Shown: piece after piece, positions 43,477-52,916 of the stretch
Layout: each line of letters begins with the position of its first letter
How positions within the stretch are numbered: position 1 is the first letter of the stretch
From: Candidatus Binatia bacterium
Lineage (GTDB): Bacteria > Desulfobacterota > Binatia > HRBIN30
Assembly (NCBI GenBank): GCA_937925685.1
Contig: CALAMI010000002.1
Location: 1-64,000, forward strand
Direction: 5' to 3'
DNA length: 64,000 bases
The notes under the pieces: generated by a model
The model's input: only the letters and a program-made list of their open reading frames with translations
The model's database searches: none
What the model was told of the DNA's origin: nothing
Translations under genes and position numbers: made by a program

Positions 43477-44031
43477 CTAAGCGAAGGACCGGGCAAACAG
43501 CTCCTCAATGGCTTGGCGACCGTTTGGCTCGAGGTAGCGCGTACCCGTGCCGCAAAAATGATGATGAGAAATTTGAGGTAATGCTTCGACCCAACGTTCG
43601 TTGCTCCAGTGAAACCAGCCATTGCGAACTTGATCGAAGACGAAAACTGGTTTGTTGCACAGTTTCGCGAACTCCGCGCCCCACCCGGTGCCACCCTTAA
43701 CCGTAGCGTCGGGCAGGATGGTGCCGACGACGAAAACTTGTTGGGCGCTGTTCACTTGGTACCAGATAGTCTGCAACACTCTTTTGAAATACTCGGTCTC
43801 CGGATAGCGGCGGTGCATCAGCTTGGACACATAAGCGAGGCTCACGTCGCCTTTTTGCAACTCCTCATGTGTGAGCACGCGCAAACCGCGTTGACGTTCG
43901 ACTTCGTGTCCCTCGAAAGTAAACGCCACCTCCTCGATTCCATATCGCTCGGCCGTGGTGCCGAAACAGGCTTCACTGCCTTTGAGCCCTCCACTGAATA
44001 AAATGCATTGACGCGGATCCAGCTTGGCCAT
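43477..44031 (-). CDS. SLOG/Rossmann-like protein of unknown function
   Basis: 184 residues from the ATG at 44031. It opens with ILFSGGLKGSEACFG, reminiscent of the nucleotide-binding SGG loop of SLOG (LOG/DprA-like) proteins, followed by ERYGIEEVAFTFEGHEVER. The second half has VFVVGTILPDATVKGGTGWGAEFAKLCNKPVFVFDQ, again a Rossmann-like strand-turn-helix, and ends with CGTGTRYLEPNGRQAIEELF. I recognise it as a conserved uncharacterised family. Nucleotide-derivative sensing is an inference; no toxin or effector gene is next to it. Longer starts up to 44211 exist but lack domain sequence. Confidence 0.72.
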   Translation of the reverse strand: MAKLDPRQCILFSGGLKGSEACFGTTAERYGIEEVAFTFEGHEVERQRGLRVLTHEELQKGDVSLAYVSKLMHRRYPETEYFKRVLQTIWYQVNSAQQVFVVGTILPDATVKGGTGWGAEFAKLCNKPVFVFDQVRNGWFHWSNERWVEALPQISHHHFCGTGTRYLEPNGRQAIEELFARSFA

Positions 44032-44299
44032 CGTTTCACACTCTCCCCATAGGTAGTCTCGCCCACTGAATTTTCTTTGGCTCGGAAAGCGAAGTTGCCT
44101 GAGCAATGCAAGCCGAACGGTGGCTTCGGTGCGACCCCTGTCGATGCCCCATGACCATGGGCACGGGCCCGCGTTGACCACCTCCCTCCATCCCGACATA
44201 AAGATGGTCATGAGGCGGTCGTGCTTGAGCTGGAGCTGGCGAGGAGGCTCAGGTCATTTGGCGCTGAAAAGCATTCTCGGCTGCGAGAGGATACTCGCA

Positions 44300-46852
44300 G
44301 TGTTGCGCTGGAGAATCGGCTTTGTTTTTTGGGTGGGGGCGGCTGCGCTTGGGTTATTGAGCGCGTGTGGTGACGATGGAGAGCCCGTGGGTGCGATGCA
44401 AGAGATTGCCCTTGGCTCGGAGTATGGCATGAGGTTGGATTTGCCGACAGGGGTTCTTGCTCTGGTTCGCGGGGGCCGTGTGTTGATCGACGTTCCCCTG
44501 TCAGGGTGGCAACTAGGTTTGGTAGAAACCGTGGATCCGGGGTTTAATTACGATCCGTATCCGCTTTTCGTTCCCAACGGTGTCTATAACGCTCCTGCAG
44601 GGTTGCGGTGGTTGCGGCCCGTGGAAATGAATTTGGTTTCCCGAACGAGCAGAACATGGGAGCTCGCCCTGTCCTACGACGAAGGGTTCGAAGCTCGGCT
44701 CTTGATCGCAGAAGTCGATAACGGCGCGTTCAAACTTCTCTGGAGGCCGCAAAGCGGTGCCCCACTCGCTTACTTTCGCCTGCAGTTTCGTAGCCCAGAG
44801 GAACAGGGATTTTACGGCCTGGGCGAGTACTTCGACGACGTGAACCACCGCGGAAGACTGCGAGCGATGCAGATCGAGGTCGATCCCGAGCTCGAGAGCT
44901 TTTACAACGAGGCACACGTCCCCGTGCCGTTCTTGGTCGGTGCGAGTGGTTGGGGAGTGTTCGTCGAGTCGTACTACCCGGCGATTTTCGACGTCCAACG
45001 AAGCGATCGGCAATTGATTGAGGTTGTGTATGGCACTGGCGAGGCAAGCACCTTGGGGCTGGAGTTTTACCTATTCGCCGCTGCTAGCGGGCTGGATGTC
45101 ACGCGTCATTATTACAATGTCACGGGCTACCCACGATTGCCGCCGCCGTGGGTCTTTGGCCCTCTAGTCTGGCGCGACGAGAATCGCGACCAGGCACAGT
45201 TCGAGAACGATCTCATCAAGATGCGAGAACTCGACCTGGCTGCAACCGGTGTTTGGATCGATCGCCCGTATGCTTCTGCAGTGAATTCCTTTGACTTCGA
45301 GGCCAAGCGCTTTCCCGATCCACGCCGGATGTTCGAGCTAGCACGCCGGTTGGGGTACAGTGTAGCTCTTTGGCATACTCCGTACCTGGATACTCGTGCG
45401 GAGGCCACGCGCAGGCTGCGAGAAGAGGCGGCGACGCGGGGTTTCTTTCCGCCCCGGACGGGCCTTCTGTTGAATCCCTGGGGTCGTCCGCTGGATTTTA
45501 CTCAAAGCGCGGCGCGCGCGTGGTGGCAGGAATTGCTCCAAGGTTACCTGCGACTGGGGGTGAGTGGGTTTAAGTTGGACTACGGCGAAGACGTCGTCGT
45601 TGGGCTTAGCTCGCAACGCAACCGCTGGCTTTTTACCGACGGCAGCGATGAGCGCACGATGCATGCGCGGTATCAGCTTTTTTATCATCGAACTTATGCT
45701 GACGTGCTCCCGCCAGAAGGAGGTCTGTTGCTGGTGCGGCACTCCACGTTCGGGGGCCAGGTGTTCGGACCAGTGATCTGGCCCGGCGACTTGGATGCGA
45801 GCTTTGCACGCCACCGCGAGCGTGTGTCGGAGAAGGGAACGTCCTATGTCGCCGTTGGAGGTTTACCAGCGGCGGTCATTGCGGGCTCGGGGCTCGGTGT
45901 ATCAGGCTTCCCTTTGTTTGCATCCGACACTGGCGGTTATCGTCATTCCCCACCAGACAAGGAACTGTTCACCCGCTGGTTCCAACACACGGCGTTAAGT
46001 CCCGCGATGCAGATTGGCACGAGCACAAACGACGTTGCCTGGGAACCGACACCGCAAAACGGATTCGACGAGGAAATGCTTGAGTGGTACCGGAAATATA
46101 CCCGTCTGCACTTGCGGTTGTTCCCCTATCTGTGGACGTACTTGCACCGTGTGCGTGAAGACGGGCGGCCGATCCAACGCCCCTTGGGTCTAGTGGATCC
46201 GGGGCTCGGTGCGCATCCGTGGGATCAATACATGCTCGGTGACTTTCTTCTTGTTGCACCAGTGGTGAACCGAGGGGAGCGGCAGCGCTCGGTGTTATTT
46301 CCGGAGGGGGAATGGATCGAGTGGTGGACGGGACGGAAATACACCGGTCCAGGTAGCTACCAAGTACCCGCGCCCCTTGAGGATGCACCTTTTTTTCTGC
46401 GCCGCGGCGGCATCGTTCCCCTGCTACGCCCGACCATCGATACTCTTCTGCCGACTGACGAGCCCACGGTGGTCGACTCACTTGCCACTACCCCTGGGCT
46501 GCTTTACGTGCGAGTCTTCCCCGGAGGACAGACGGTCTTCGAGGTTTTCGATGGAACGCGGTTAACACAGGCTCTCGACTCTCGACAGAACACTCCTGTC
46601 ACGGTGAACCTTCGTTACCAACCAGGCTCCGATTTCCGCTACGGTGCCTTACTTGAGTGCCTGGGCCTCCAAGGACTGACCGTCGAAAGCGTAAGAATCG
46701 GCGGTAGGCTTTTCCCCGAGGAAGCCTCGGTAGCGGCACTGGAAACAGCACAGGAGGGGTGGCATCAAGAAGGGGAGCGCACCTTTGTTCGTCTTTCTGC
46801 CGCTGCTCGCGAAGCAACGTTAACCTTCCGTCCCGCCGGTGAATTGCCTTGA
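44300..46852 (+). CDS. secreted GH31-family glycoside hydrolase (lipoprotein)
   Basis: 850 residues from a GTG at 44300, which gives a lipoprotein signal (VLRWRIGFVFWVGAAALGLL, then SAC). The N-terminal beta domain (about 30-270) leads to a TIM barrel with the GH31 nucleophile region GFKLDYGEDVV (Asp in LDY) and the acid/base region VIWPGDLDASFARH, plus FASDTGGYR and conserved W/R residues. GH31 enzymes act on alpha-glucosides, alpha-xylosides or sulfoquinovosides; the specificity is unclear. GAGAGGA precedes the start. The divergent SLOG-like gene lies 268 bp away. Its transcript probably ends at the 46.87 kb hairpin. Confidence 0.9.
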   Translation: MLRWRIGFVFWVGAAALGLLSACGDDGEPVGAMQEIALGSEYGMRLDLPTGVLALVRGGRVLIDVPLSGWQLGLVETVDPGFNYDPYPLFVPNGVYNAPAGLRWLRPVEMNLVSRTSRTWELALSYDEGFEARLLIAEVDNGAFKLLWRPQSGAPLAYFRLQFRSPEEQGFYGLGEYFDDVNHRGRLRAMQIEVDPELESFYNEAHVPVPFLVGASGWGVFVESYYPAIFDVQRSDRQLIEVVYGTGEASTLGLEFYLFAAASGLDVTRHYYNVTGYPRLPPPWVFGPLVWRDENRDQAQFENDLIKMRELDLAATGVWIDRPYASAVNSFDFEAKRFPDPRRMFELARRLGYSVALWHTPYLDTRAEATRRLREEAATRGFFPPRTGLLLNPWGRPLDFTQSAARAWWQELLQGYLRLGVSGFKLDYGEDVVVGLSSQRNRWLFTDGSDERTMHARYQLFYHRTYADVLPPEGGLLLVRHSTFGGQVFGPVIWPGDLDASFARHRERVSEKGTSYVAVGGLPAAVIAGSGLGVSGFPLFASDTGGYRHSPPDKELFTRWFQHTALSPAMQIGTSTNDVAWEPTPQNGFDEEMLEWYRKYTRLHLRLFPYLWTYLHRVREDGRPIQRPLGLVDPGLGAHPWDQYMLGDFLLVAPVVNRGERQRSVLFPEGEWIEWWTGRKYTGPGSYQVPAPLEDAPFFLRRGGIVPLLRPTIDTLLPTDEPTVVDSLATTPGLLYVRVFPGGQTVFEVFDGTRLTQALDSRQNTPVTVNLRYQPGSDFRYGALLECLGLQGLTVESVRIGGRLFPEEASVAALETAQEGWHQEGERTFVRLSAAAREATLTFRPAGELP

Positions 46853-46864
46853 AATTTCACTGTT

Positions 46865-46888
46865 CGGGTGAGCTTCCAAGCTTACCCG
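46865..46888. terminator. bidirectional terminator-like hairpin
   Basis: CGGGTGAGCTT (46865-46875) pairs with AAGCTTACCCG (46878-46888), with one G-U type mismatch. It is located between the GH31 stop (46852) and the convergent ComEA-like gene stop (46939). No strong T tract follows. Confidence 0.42.
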
Positions 46889-46938
46889 TGCGGCCACAGA
46901 TGGTAGGGCGCAAAGCGAAGTTTTCCACCTTGGCTTTC

Positions 46939-47274
46939 TTATTTGCCTGCCGGCACCTGCCCAGTACCCGAGCTAGGGGCTGCGGCCTCTCCGACCGTGA
47001 CGTGCGGCTTTAGTGTGGCAAGCAACTTGTCACCGATCCCGCTGACGTTCTTGAGTTCGTCGACTGTTTTGAATGGCCCGTGCTTTTCCCGGTGTTCGAT
47101 GATGGCCCGCGCTTTGGCCTCACCGATGCCCTTGATGGACATGAGTTCTGCCATCGAGGCTGTGTTGACATTGATGGGTTTAGTTTCCGCTGCCCAAGTG
47201 GGCACGGTGAACCACAAGAGCAGCAAGAGAACCGGGATCGCTCTGCTCAATCGTACTAGCCCTGCTCGTTTCAT
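46939..47274 (-). CDS. ComEA-like helix-hairpin-helix protein
   Basis: 111 residues. A signal peptide (RAIPVLLLLLWFTVPTWAA) is followed by tandem HhH motifs: NVNTASMAELMSIKGIGEAKARAIIEHREKHG and DELKNVSGIGDKLLATL, the ComEA/T2SS-K-like DNA-binding fold. The C-terminal tail is Ser/Gly-rich. AAAGGAGGAAGC precedes the start. Stand-alone exported ComEA-like proteins may bind DNA during uptake, but no ComEC or pilus gene is nearby. Confidence 0.93.
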   Translation of the reverse strand: MKRAGLVRLSRAIPVLLLLLWFTVPTWAAETKPINVNTASMAELMSIKGIGEAKARAIIEHREKHGPFKTVDELKNVSGIGDKLLATLKPHVTVGEAAAPSSGTGQVPAGK

Positions 47275-47332
47275 AGCTGCTTCCTCCTTTGCTCAACGAC
47301 CTGACCGCTTGCGCCCAACCATCTGTAGCTTG

Positions 47333-47361
47333 ACCTTACATTTTACATATTACATTGTCAA
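47333..47361 (-). promoter_or_regulatory. candidate promoter of the ComEA-like gene in an AT-rich island
   Basis: On the minus strand a perfect TTGACA lies at 47361-47356, with a 17-bp AT-rich spacer before TAAGGT (47338-47333). TGTAAG with a 15-bp spacer is an alternative -10. The region is clearly more AT-rich than its surroundings and gives a leader of about 55-65 nt. Confidence 0.4.
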
Positions 47362-47378
47362 GCAATTTTCAAATCATG

Positions 47379-48350
47379 CTACCATGCGTAGGCTTCAGGC
47401 GCAGGGCCCCCAGGGCCAGGCCAAATTTCGTCGAGTTGAGCGAGCTGAGTAGCGTCGAGCTGTACGCTCAAGGCATCGAGCGCGCTCAGCAATTGCTCGA
47501 CGGTTCTTGGTCCAATGATCGGGGCAGTGACTCCGGGCCGATGTAAGAGCCACGCCAAAGCGACTTTTGCGGGAGCAAGCCCCATGGCTTTGCAAAATGC
47601 TTCGTAACGCGCCAAAGCGGCTTCGTGCTTTTGGGCTGCCTGACGAATTCGGTCGTTCGCCCGGCGGGCAAGCCCCTGTGGGTCGCTTGTGCCAGCGAGC
47701 AAACCGCCGGCGAGCGGGCTCCACGGTATCAAGGCGATTCCCTGCGCTTGGCAGGCGGGAATCACTTCAAGTTCCGCCGTTCGCTGCGCGAGATTATAGA
47801 GGCTTTGTTCGCTGACAATGCCGAGGAGGTGGCGCTCCTTGGCAAGGGCGTTAGCTTGCACGATATGCCAAGCGGCAAAGTTGCTGCTACCGACGTACAG
47901 GACTTTCCCTTGCCGAATCAGTATTTCCATGGCCTGCCAAATCTCTTCCCACGGGGTGTCGCGATCGACATGGTGCATTTGATACAAGTCAATGTAGTCG
48001 GTCTGCAGACGCCGTAAGCTTTCTTCGCACGCGAGCAGAATGTGGCGCGCCGACAGCCCTCGGTCGTTCGGGCCAGTTCCCATGCGTCCGAACACTTTGG
48101 TGGCAACGACAACTTGCTGGCGACGGCTTTTGTCTTGCGCCAACCAGCGGCCGATGATTCGCTCGGTGACACCTTCGCCGGTTTTCCAGCCGTAAACGTT
48201 GGCCGTGTCGAAGAACTGGATCCCTGAATCCAAGGCGCGGTCCATGATGGCGAAGCTTTCCTGCTCTGTCGTCACTGGACCGAAGTTCATCGTGCCAAGG
48301 CAAAGCCGACTGACACGAAGCCCGGTGCGACCGAGTTGAATGTACTCCAT
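47379..48350 (-). CDS. aldo/keto reductase
   Basis: 323-residue NADPH-dependent TIM-barrel oxidoreductase. The catalytic tetrad is complete: Asp and Tyr in FFDTANVYGW (about 50-55), Lys in VVATKVFG (about 86) and His in YQMHHVD (about 128). The C-terminal region has the cofactor segment IPWSPLAGGLL and GVTAPIIGPRTVEQL. The ATG at 48350 follows AAAGGAGGATAACC. It resembles the YghZ/Tas-like general reductase group; the substrate is unknown. It is divergent from the FecR-like gene and not in an obvious pathway. Confidence 0.94.
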   Translation of the reverse strand: MEYIQLGRTGLRVSRLCLGTMNFGPVTTEQESFAIMDRALDSGIQFFDTANVYGWKTGEGVTERIIGRWLAQDKSRRQQVVVATKVFGRMGTGPNDRGLSARHILLACEESLRRLQTDYIDLYQMHHVDRDTPWEEIWQAMEILIRQGKVLYVGSSNFAAWHIVQANALAKERHLLGIVSEQSLYNLAQRTAELEVIPACQAQGIALIPWSPLAGGLLAGTSDPQGLARRANDRIRQAAQKHEAALARYEAFCKAMGLAPAKVALAWLLHRPGVTAPIIGPRTVEQLLSALDALSVQLDATQLAQLDEIWPGPGGPAPEAYAW

Positions 48351-48496
48351 GGTTATCCTCCTTTCTTGCCGATAAGGTTCCTCGATAGTTACCCTTGAAG
48401 CCGTCTCGTAAGCGAAGCTAGCCCTGGTTGCGAGGAGGGCATGCAGCTCAGGTTTGAGCATAGCCCCTTGGCCCTGGTAGCTGCTACACTGTTGAC

Positions 48497-50554
48497 ATGA
48501 CTTACCGGCTCACAGGGCTCGCACCGTGGGTGTTAACAGCTGCGCTCATGGGTTCAACGGCGTCTAAGGCTGCGCCTTCGTACGAGGTCCCGACACACAC
48601 GCCTCCGCGACTTGCTCTTTTGGAGGGCGACGTCTCATTTTGGAGGCCCTCGTTGGGGGATTGGCAGAAGGCCCCTGTGAATCTTCCGCTCGCAGAGGGC
48701 GATGTCGTGGCGACAGGGCAAAGCAGCCGAGCGGAACTACAATTGCGCCGCGGTGTTTACTTGCGAGTTGGATCGGAAAGCGAGCTTCAACTCGTGGAGC
48801 AGACGGATTCTCGGTATCGCTTCGAGCTGGGCAGGGGCGTGGTGGCTTTGGATGTGCGGGCGTCGGTAGCCGGCGAACCGATTGAAATCGTTCTTGGGGA
48901 TGTCGAAATGCGGCCTCTGCGACAAGGCTTTTACCGTGTCGAACGCCGGGAGCAACAAGCGCGCGTGATTACGCGGCGAGGCGCTCGCGCCTGGCTAGCT
49001 CGGGGCTACGCACAGCGCGAACTGGCAAGCGACCTGGAACTTACGTTGGACCTTTCCAAGCCTGGTACGTTGCCGGTTGCCGGTTTGGCTCCCCCACCAG
49101 ACGACTGGGACCAGTGGAATTTTCACCGGTCGGCGCAGTTAGTCCGAGAGCGAGGCCGCCTTTTTGCTAGCGACCTTGCTGGCGTTGAAGAACTCGAAGC
49201 TTACGGCGAGTGGCGCACAGTGCCAGCGTATGGGCTGGTTTGGTTCCCCCGTGTGCCGCGAGTGTGGGCACCATACAGCACCGGAAGATGGATTTGGGAC
49301 CCAGTGTACGGTTGGACGTGGATTGATTTTGCGCCTTGGGGTTGGGTTCCCTTTCATTATGGGCGCTGGGTTTGGGTCGACGGCAGCTGGGGTTGGGTGC
49401 TCGGCCCTCCCGGCCCCAGGTATGTGTATGCCCCGGCTTTAGTGGCGTTCTTTGTGGGTAAGGGATTTTTCGTCGGTGTAGCGAGCCGCCCTGCGTTCGT
49501 TGCTTGGGCGCCGCTTGGTTGGGGTGAACCTTGTCTTCCGTGGTGGGGACCAGCGTGGTTTGTCGGCAAGCCGTGGTGGGGAGGATGGCATGGCCCACGA
49601 CGCCGGCTGGCTGGTGAAGACCAGGAAGTAGGGCGCCACGGAGCCGATGCGCTTCAGAAAGATGATTTTGAACATGTACGCGCTCGTCGTGGCCTTCGCG
49701 GTATCAGGTCGGATCGCTTTGGCCTTTTCCCCGTGACAACGGCACGAACGGAGCCTGTGCAAATTGATCGCTTAGCACTACCCCACCGTGATTTACCTCG
49801 CCGCCCAGGTAGCCGTACTCCTGAGGCAGGGGAGCTGGGTACCGTGCCTGACGGCCGTGACCTCCCCAAGCAGCGCTCTGACGTGAAACGGAAGCCTTTC
49901 CCAGGCGCGAAAGACGCCCCGGAGCGAAGACCAGCGCCCGCCCCCGAGTTGAGTGGAGACATTGGCAGGGTGCCGCGGCGTCCGTCCCGCAGCGCGGCGG
50001 GTGCCTGGTCAGCCCCAGGTACGGCCGGAGATACACCGTTGCAACCCTCGCCGGAGCGATGGGGGCCGTTTGCACCAAATATCCAACGCGGTGACGTTGG
50101 GGAGAGGCTGGATGAGGGTCTGGGTGTCCAACGAAAGCGAGTCGATCCGCGGGGATTTGCACGGGACCGTGCTCCGTTGCCCCGGGGCGTTTCTGGAGCC
50201 GGTACATTCGACGAGTCGAGCCGGGGCCAGCACCCTCGCGGCCCTTTCGAACGGCCTGGCCTACCAGCCGGACAGCCTACTTTGCCAGAAAGAGGAAGTG
50301 CGTTTCCCAAAGTTGGGATCCGCCGCCAGCCGCCGATTCACTTCCCTCCGCCTTTGCCGGTCACTGAGCGCGGGCGAAACCCGGAGGACCTGGTTCCCAG
50401 AAGACCTTTCCACCCCATCACCTCCGAAGCGGTTCAGGCCCCGTCCGGCCTTGGCTCGATGGCCGAAGGCTCGGATGCTGCTCCCTCGTCTCCGGAACGT
50501 CGGCGCCGATTTCCGTTTCCCAGCGAGCGAGGGGCGGTGCATCGTGGCCGGTAG
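48497..50554 (+). CDS. exported FecR-domain / DUF6600 Trp-rich protein
   Basis: 685 residues. After a signal peptide (to about residue 26) a FecR-like beta domain (about 38-150; LLEGDVSFWRP, PLAEGDVVATGQSSRAELQL) is present without an anti-sigma anchor. Then a Trp/Gly-rich segment (about 215-360) repeats the pattern W.P....W.PY..GRW.W...YGWTW, typical of DUF6600. The last 300 residues are Arg/Pro-rich and disordered. DUF6600 proteins are found in many proteobacteria but have no clear function. It begins 146 bp from the divergent aldo/keto reductase gene. Confidence 0.87.
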   Translation: MTYRLTGLAPWVLTAALMGSTASKAAPSYEVPTHTPPRLALLEGDVSFWRPSLGDWQKAPVNLPLAEGDVVATGQSSRAELQLRRGVYLRVGSESELQLVEQTDSRYRFELGRGVVALDVRASVAGEPIEIVLGDVEMRPLRQGFYRVERREQQARVITRRGARAWLARGYAQRELASDLELTLDLSKPGTLPVAGLAPPPDDWDQWNFHRSAQLVRERGRLFASDLAGVEELEAYGEWRTVPAYGLVWFPRVPRVWAPYSTGRWIWDPVYGWTWIDFAPWGWVPFHYGRWVWVDGSWGWVLGPPGPRYVYAPALVAFFVGKGFFVGVASRPAFVAWAPLGWGEPCLPWWGPAWFVGKPWWGGWHGPRRRLAGEDQEVGRHGADALQKDDFEHVRARRGLRGIRSDRFGLFPVTTARTEPVQIDRLALPHRDLPRRPGSRTPEAGELGTVPDGRDLPKQRSDVKRKPFPGAKDAPERRPAPAPELSGDIGRVPRRPSRSAAGAWSAPGTAGDTPLQPSPERWGPFAPNIQRGDVGERLDEGLGVQRKRVDPRGFARDRAPLPRGVSGAGTFDESSRGQHPRGPFERPGLPAGQPTLPERGSAFPKVGIRRQPPIHFPPPLPVTERGRNPEDLVPRRPFHPITSEAVQAPSGLGSMAEGSDAAPSSPERRRRFPFPSERGAVHRGR

Positions 50555-50833
50555 CCGGGTGCGCCCTGGTTCAAGGCAGAGATTGCAGGTCGATGGGCGG
50601 CTAGATCGAGGTTCTCGGTTGAGGCACGTTGAGTGGAGCAAGGGCTCCCTTGAAGATGCTACGCGACTTGCTAGCAGCGCACAAATTGAGAGCTTGATGA
50701 CGAATCTGCGGATCCCGAGCCGTTTGCTGGCCAGTTGCTCGGTGTTCAGGTCCAAGGCCCGGGTCTCGGACAGCAATGGAGGGCGGCGTCGATCAGCGTT
50801 TTGCAGTCCGGGAGAGGCAGAGTAGGAGAGGAC

Positions 50834-51556
50834 GTGTTGTTCGAGCGCGACAAGAACACGATTGACGTTGTGTGGAGGCTGGTTTTCGGAATAATTCTGC
50901 TGACAACTTCATCCACCGTATTGTCTCGGACTGCGAGCCCAGAAATCTCGCTGAACCCGGGAAGTCCTCCAATCGCGACCTCTACTCCAGAGTCTGTCAC
51001 CCAAGCGTTTGGAGCAATCCCGGAAGACCTTGCAGGCCTTTGGTTGATGGTCACGCACGCCCAAGTCGCGCCGGACAGGGTGCGTAACAACTTTCACTTC
51101 TACCGTATCCGTCACTGGGGAAATCGCTGGACCTTTCAGCGATTGGAAAAGCCAAACAATTTGCAAAGCCTTGCTCCCTTTGTTGCAGCACAAGACGACC
51201 CGCGGCCGTTTTGGCCCACCGAAGGACAATTGAGGAAGGTGAGAGCTGATCGCGCTCGGCTAGCGGCGCTCACGGCTTACCCGGAAGTAGCTACTTTTCA
51301 AGTGGTGCACCTGCGGACCGCAGAAGAGATTCCTTCACAACCACCGCCACCACCGGCGGCTGCAGGGGCTAAGTTGGTGATCGAGTTCCTTGAGCGAACC
51401 GAGCGTACTTCCACGTTGTCGGCGGTGTCGTTTTACGTAAAGAAGATACAGAAGGACCAGATGGAGGGGGATATTCATGGTTTGACCCTGGTTGCGGGAA
51501 TGGGAGTCGTTCCCGTGATCACGCCAGGGAAGTTCGTCATGTACCGGATCGAATAG
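50834..51556 (+). CDS. membrane-anchored or exported protein of unknown function
   Basis: 240 residues starting at GTG 50834 or TTG 50837, both after AGGAGAGG; a longer start at 50735 adds low-quality sequence. A hydrophobic N-terminal segment (VVWRLVFGIILLTTSS) is followed by a Ser/Pro linker and a domain of about 185 residues: DLAGLWLMVTHAQVAPD, FYRIRHWGNRWTFQRLEKPN, LVIEFLERTERTSTLSAVSFYVKK and MYRIE at the end. The alternation suggests a beta-barrel or lipocalin-like fold. No family is recognised. It lies after the FecR/DUF6600 gene by 279 bp. Confidence 0.6.
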   Translation: MLFERDKNTIDVVWRLVFGIILLTTSSTVLSRTASPEISLNPGSPPIATSTPESVTQAFGAIPEDLAGLWLMVTHAQVAPDRVRNNFHFYRIRHWGNRWTFQRLEKPNNLQSLAPFVAAQDDPRPFWPTEGQLRKVRADRARLAALTAYPEVATFQVVHLRTAEEIPSQPPPPPAAAGAKLVIEFLERTERTSTLSAVSFYVKKIQKDQMEGDIHGLTLVAGMGVVPVITPGKFVMYRIE

Positions 51557-51732
51557 CGGTCACGGTCACTGTGTCTCGGGCCGGCGCAATGAAAAAGACG
51601 GTTGCTAGCTGTATAAACTGACGCTATAGAGCGGTTCACAGCCACTGATCCCGAGTGGTGGGGCGGTGGAATCCGGAGGTCGGGTAGAGGGAGGCCGAAC
51701 AGCCGGTTCTCTCCATCAGCAGGCTGCGCCGC

Positions 51733-52206
51733 ATGAACCGACAACTCAAGCACCAGGTAGAAAGGGCAGCCGTCGCGGCCAAGCTGCGCCGCATGGGTTT
51801 TGACGTGCAAGATGTGCCGCGGAACGGCAAGTACGACTTGTTAGTTGACGGGCATATCCGGGTGGCTTTACGCGTGGCCTTTCCAGGGAGGTATGCCCAC
51901 ACGGTTACGGTCAACGGTCGCCGCTACGCTTACGACTATAGGAGTTGGAACTTTAATTTCCATCGTCACGGCCGTTGGGATCGTCGCTACTGTGACGTCT
52001 TTGTGTGCATAGCGAAGCAGCGACGGGCGGAAGACGAAGTTTTTATTATCCCAGCCGAAGCTGTGTCTGGCCCAACCTTTAGCTTGCACGGAGCGAGCAA
52101 GCCCTACCGCGGGCGGTATGCGCAGTTTCGCAACCGCTGGAGTATCTTCTCCTCGTGGCCGCGCCAACGCCATGGCTCTGGCTCACCTGTTGCCGAGGTT
52201 GCTTGA
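51733..52206 (+). CDS. PDDEXK-nuclease-like protein with a degenerate active site
   Basis: 157 residues. The central segment (KYDLLVDGHIRVALRVAFPG, then WNFNFHRHG, CDVFVCIAKQ and EVFIIPAEAV) has the strand-strand-helix order of restriction-endonuclease-like folds that end with a V/IPAEEV-type strand. Asp35 fits the first catalytic Asp, but the expected E-x-K is A-L-R (residues 45-47), so cleavage activity is doubtful. A Trp/Arg-rich C-terminus is basic. It starts at ATG 51733. The assignment is fold-level only. No methylase or partner is adjacent. Confidence 0.5.
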   Translation: MNRQLKHQVERAAVAAKLRRMGFDVQDVPRNGKYDLLVDGHIRVALRVAFPGRYAHTVTVNGRRYAYDYRSWNFNFHRHGRWDRRYCDVFVCIAKQRRAEDEVFIIPAEAVSGPTFSLHGASKPYRGRYAQFRNRWSIFSSWPRQRHGSGSPVAEVA

Positions 52207-52269
52207 GGCGGCCGCAAACAGACGAGGCTCGCGGTTACGATGGACCCTGGCAGGTGTTTACCCCACAAT

Positions 52270-52295
52270 GGGTAGGATCGCAGGGTAGGATCGCA
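52270..52295. repeat. tandem 13-bp direct repeat
   Basis: GGGTAGGATCGCA occurs twice head-to-tail. It could be a binding site pair or simple slippage. Confidence 0.6.
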
Positions 52296-52916
52296 CGGCT
52301 TGCGTGATCCAGAAGACTACCACGAGGGCGTTGCTGGGGCGGCTGGAGTGTCGGTCTTGGGACGTCGTCTTTTACAGCGTGGAAATGGGGGAGGCACTTT
52401 GAGCATTGCCGCTACGGGTCCTGATGGGGATAGGAAACATCAACTCCTCCAAGGCACTTCGGAACACGCCATTGTGAGGGTTCCCCACGAAAGATTTCGC
52501 ATGTGCTTATTGTCAAAGAGGAAAGAGCTGGTACACTTCGGTTCCACTGTTGGTTCAGCCTTACTGGTTACCAGCTCGGCGTGCTGACGGCCACGGCGTC
52601 AGGGACGATACGAGGGACTCCCTGTGTGCCGCGCAGTTGCTCGCTGACCTTCCGGCCGTGTGAAGTTAACCCTGAGCAGGGCTTTACTAAGTTCTTTGGC
52701 GCGCTCGGCTAGGCGTGGCTCGCTGAGCCTTAGAGGGTGTTGGCCTGCCATATAGGAAACCGGCGTGCACACTGCGCCGGCGGTTGTGCAGGCCGTCCCA
52801 AGGCACCACAAGGCGCCGCGTCCCCGCGCAAAATGCCGTGCTCTTTGGCCTAATGCTCCGTGGTGCAGCGCCTGGTTAAGCCCTTACTGCGCCGCTGCCC
52901 AACAGTGAATTTTCTG

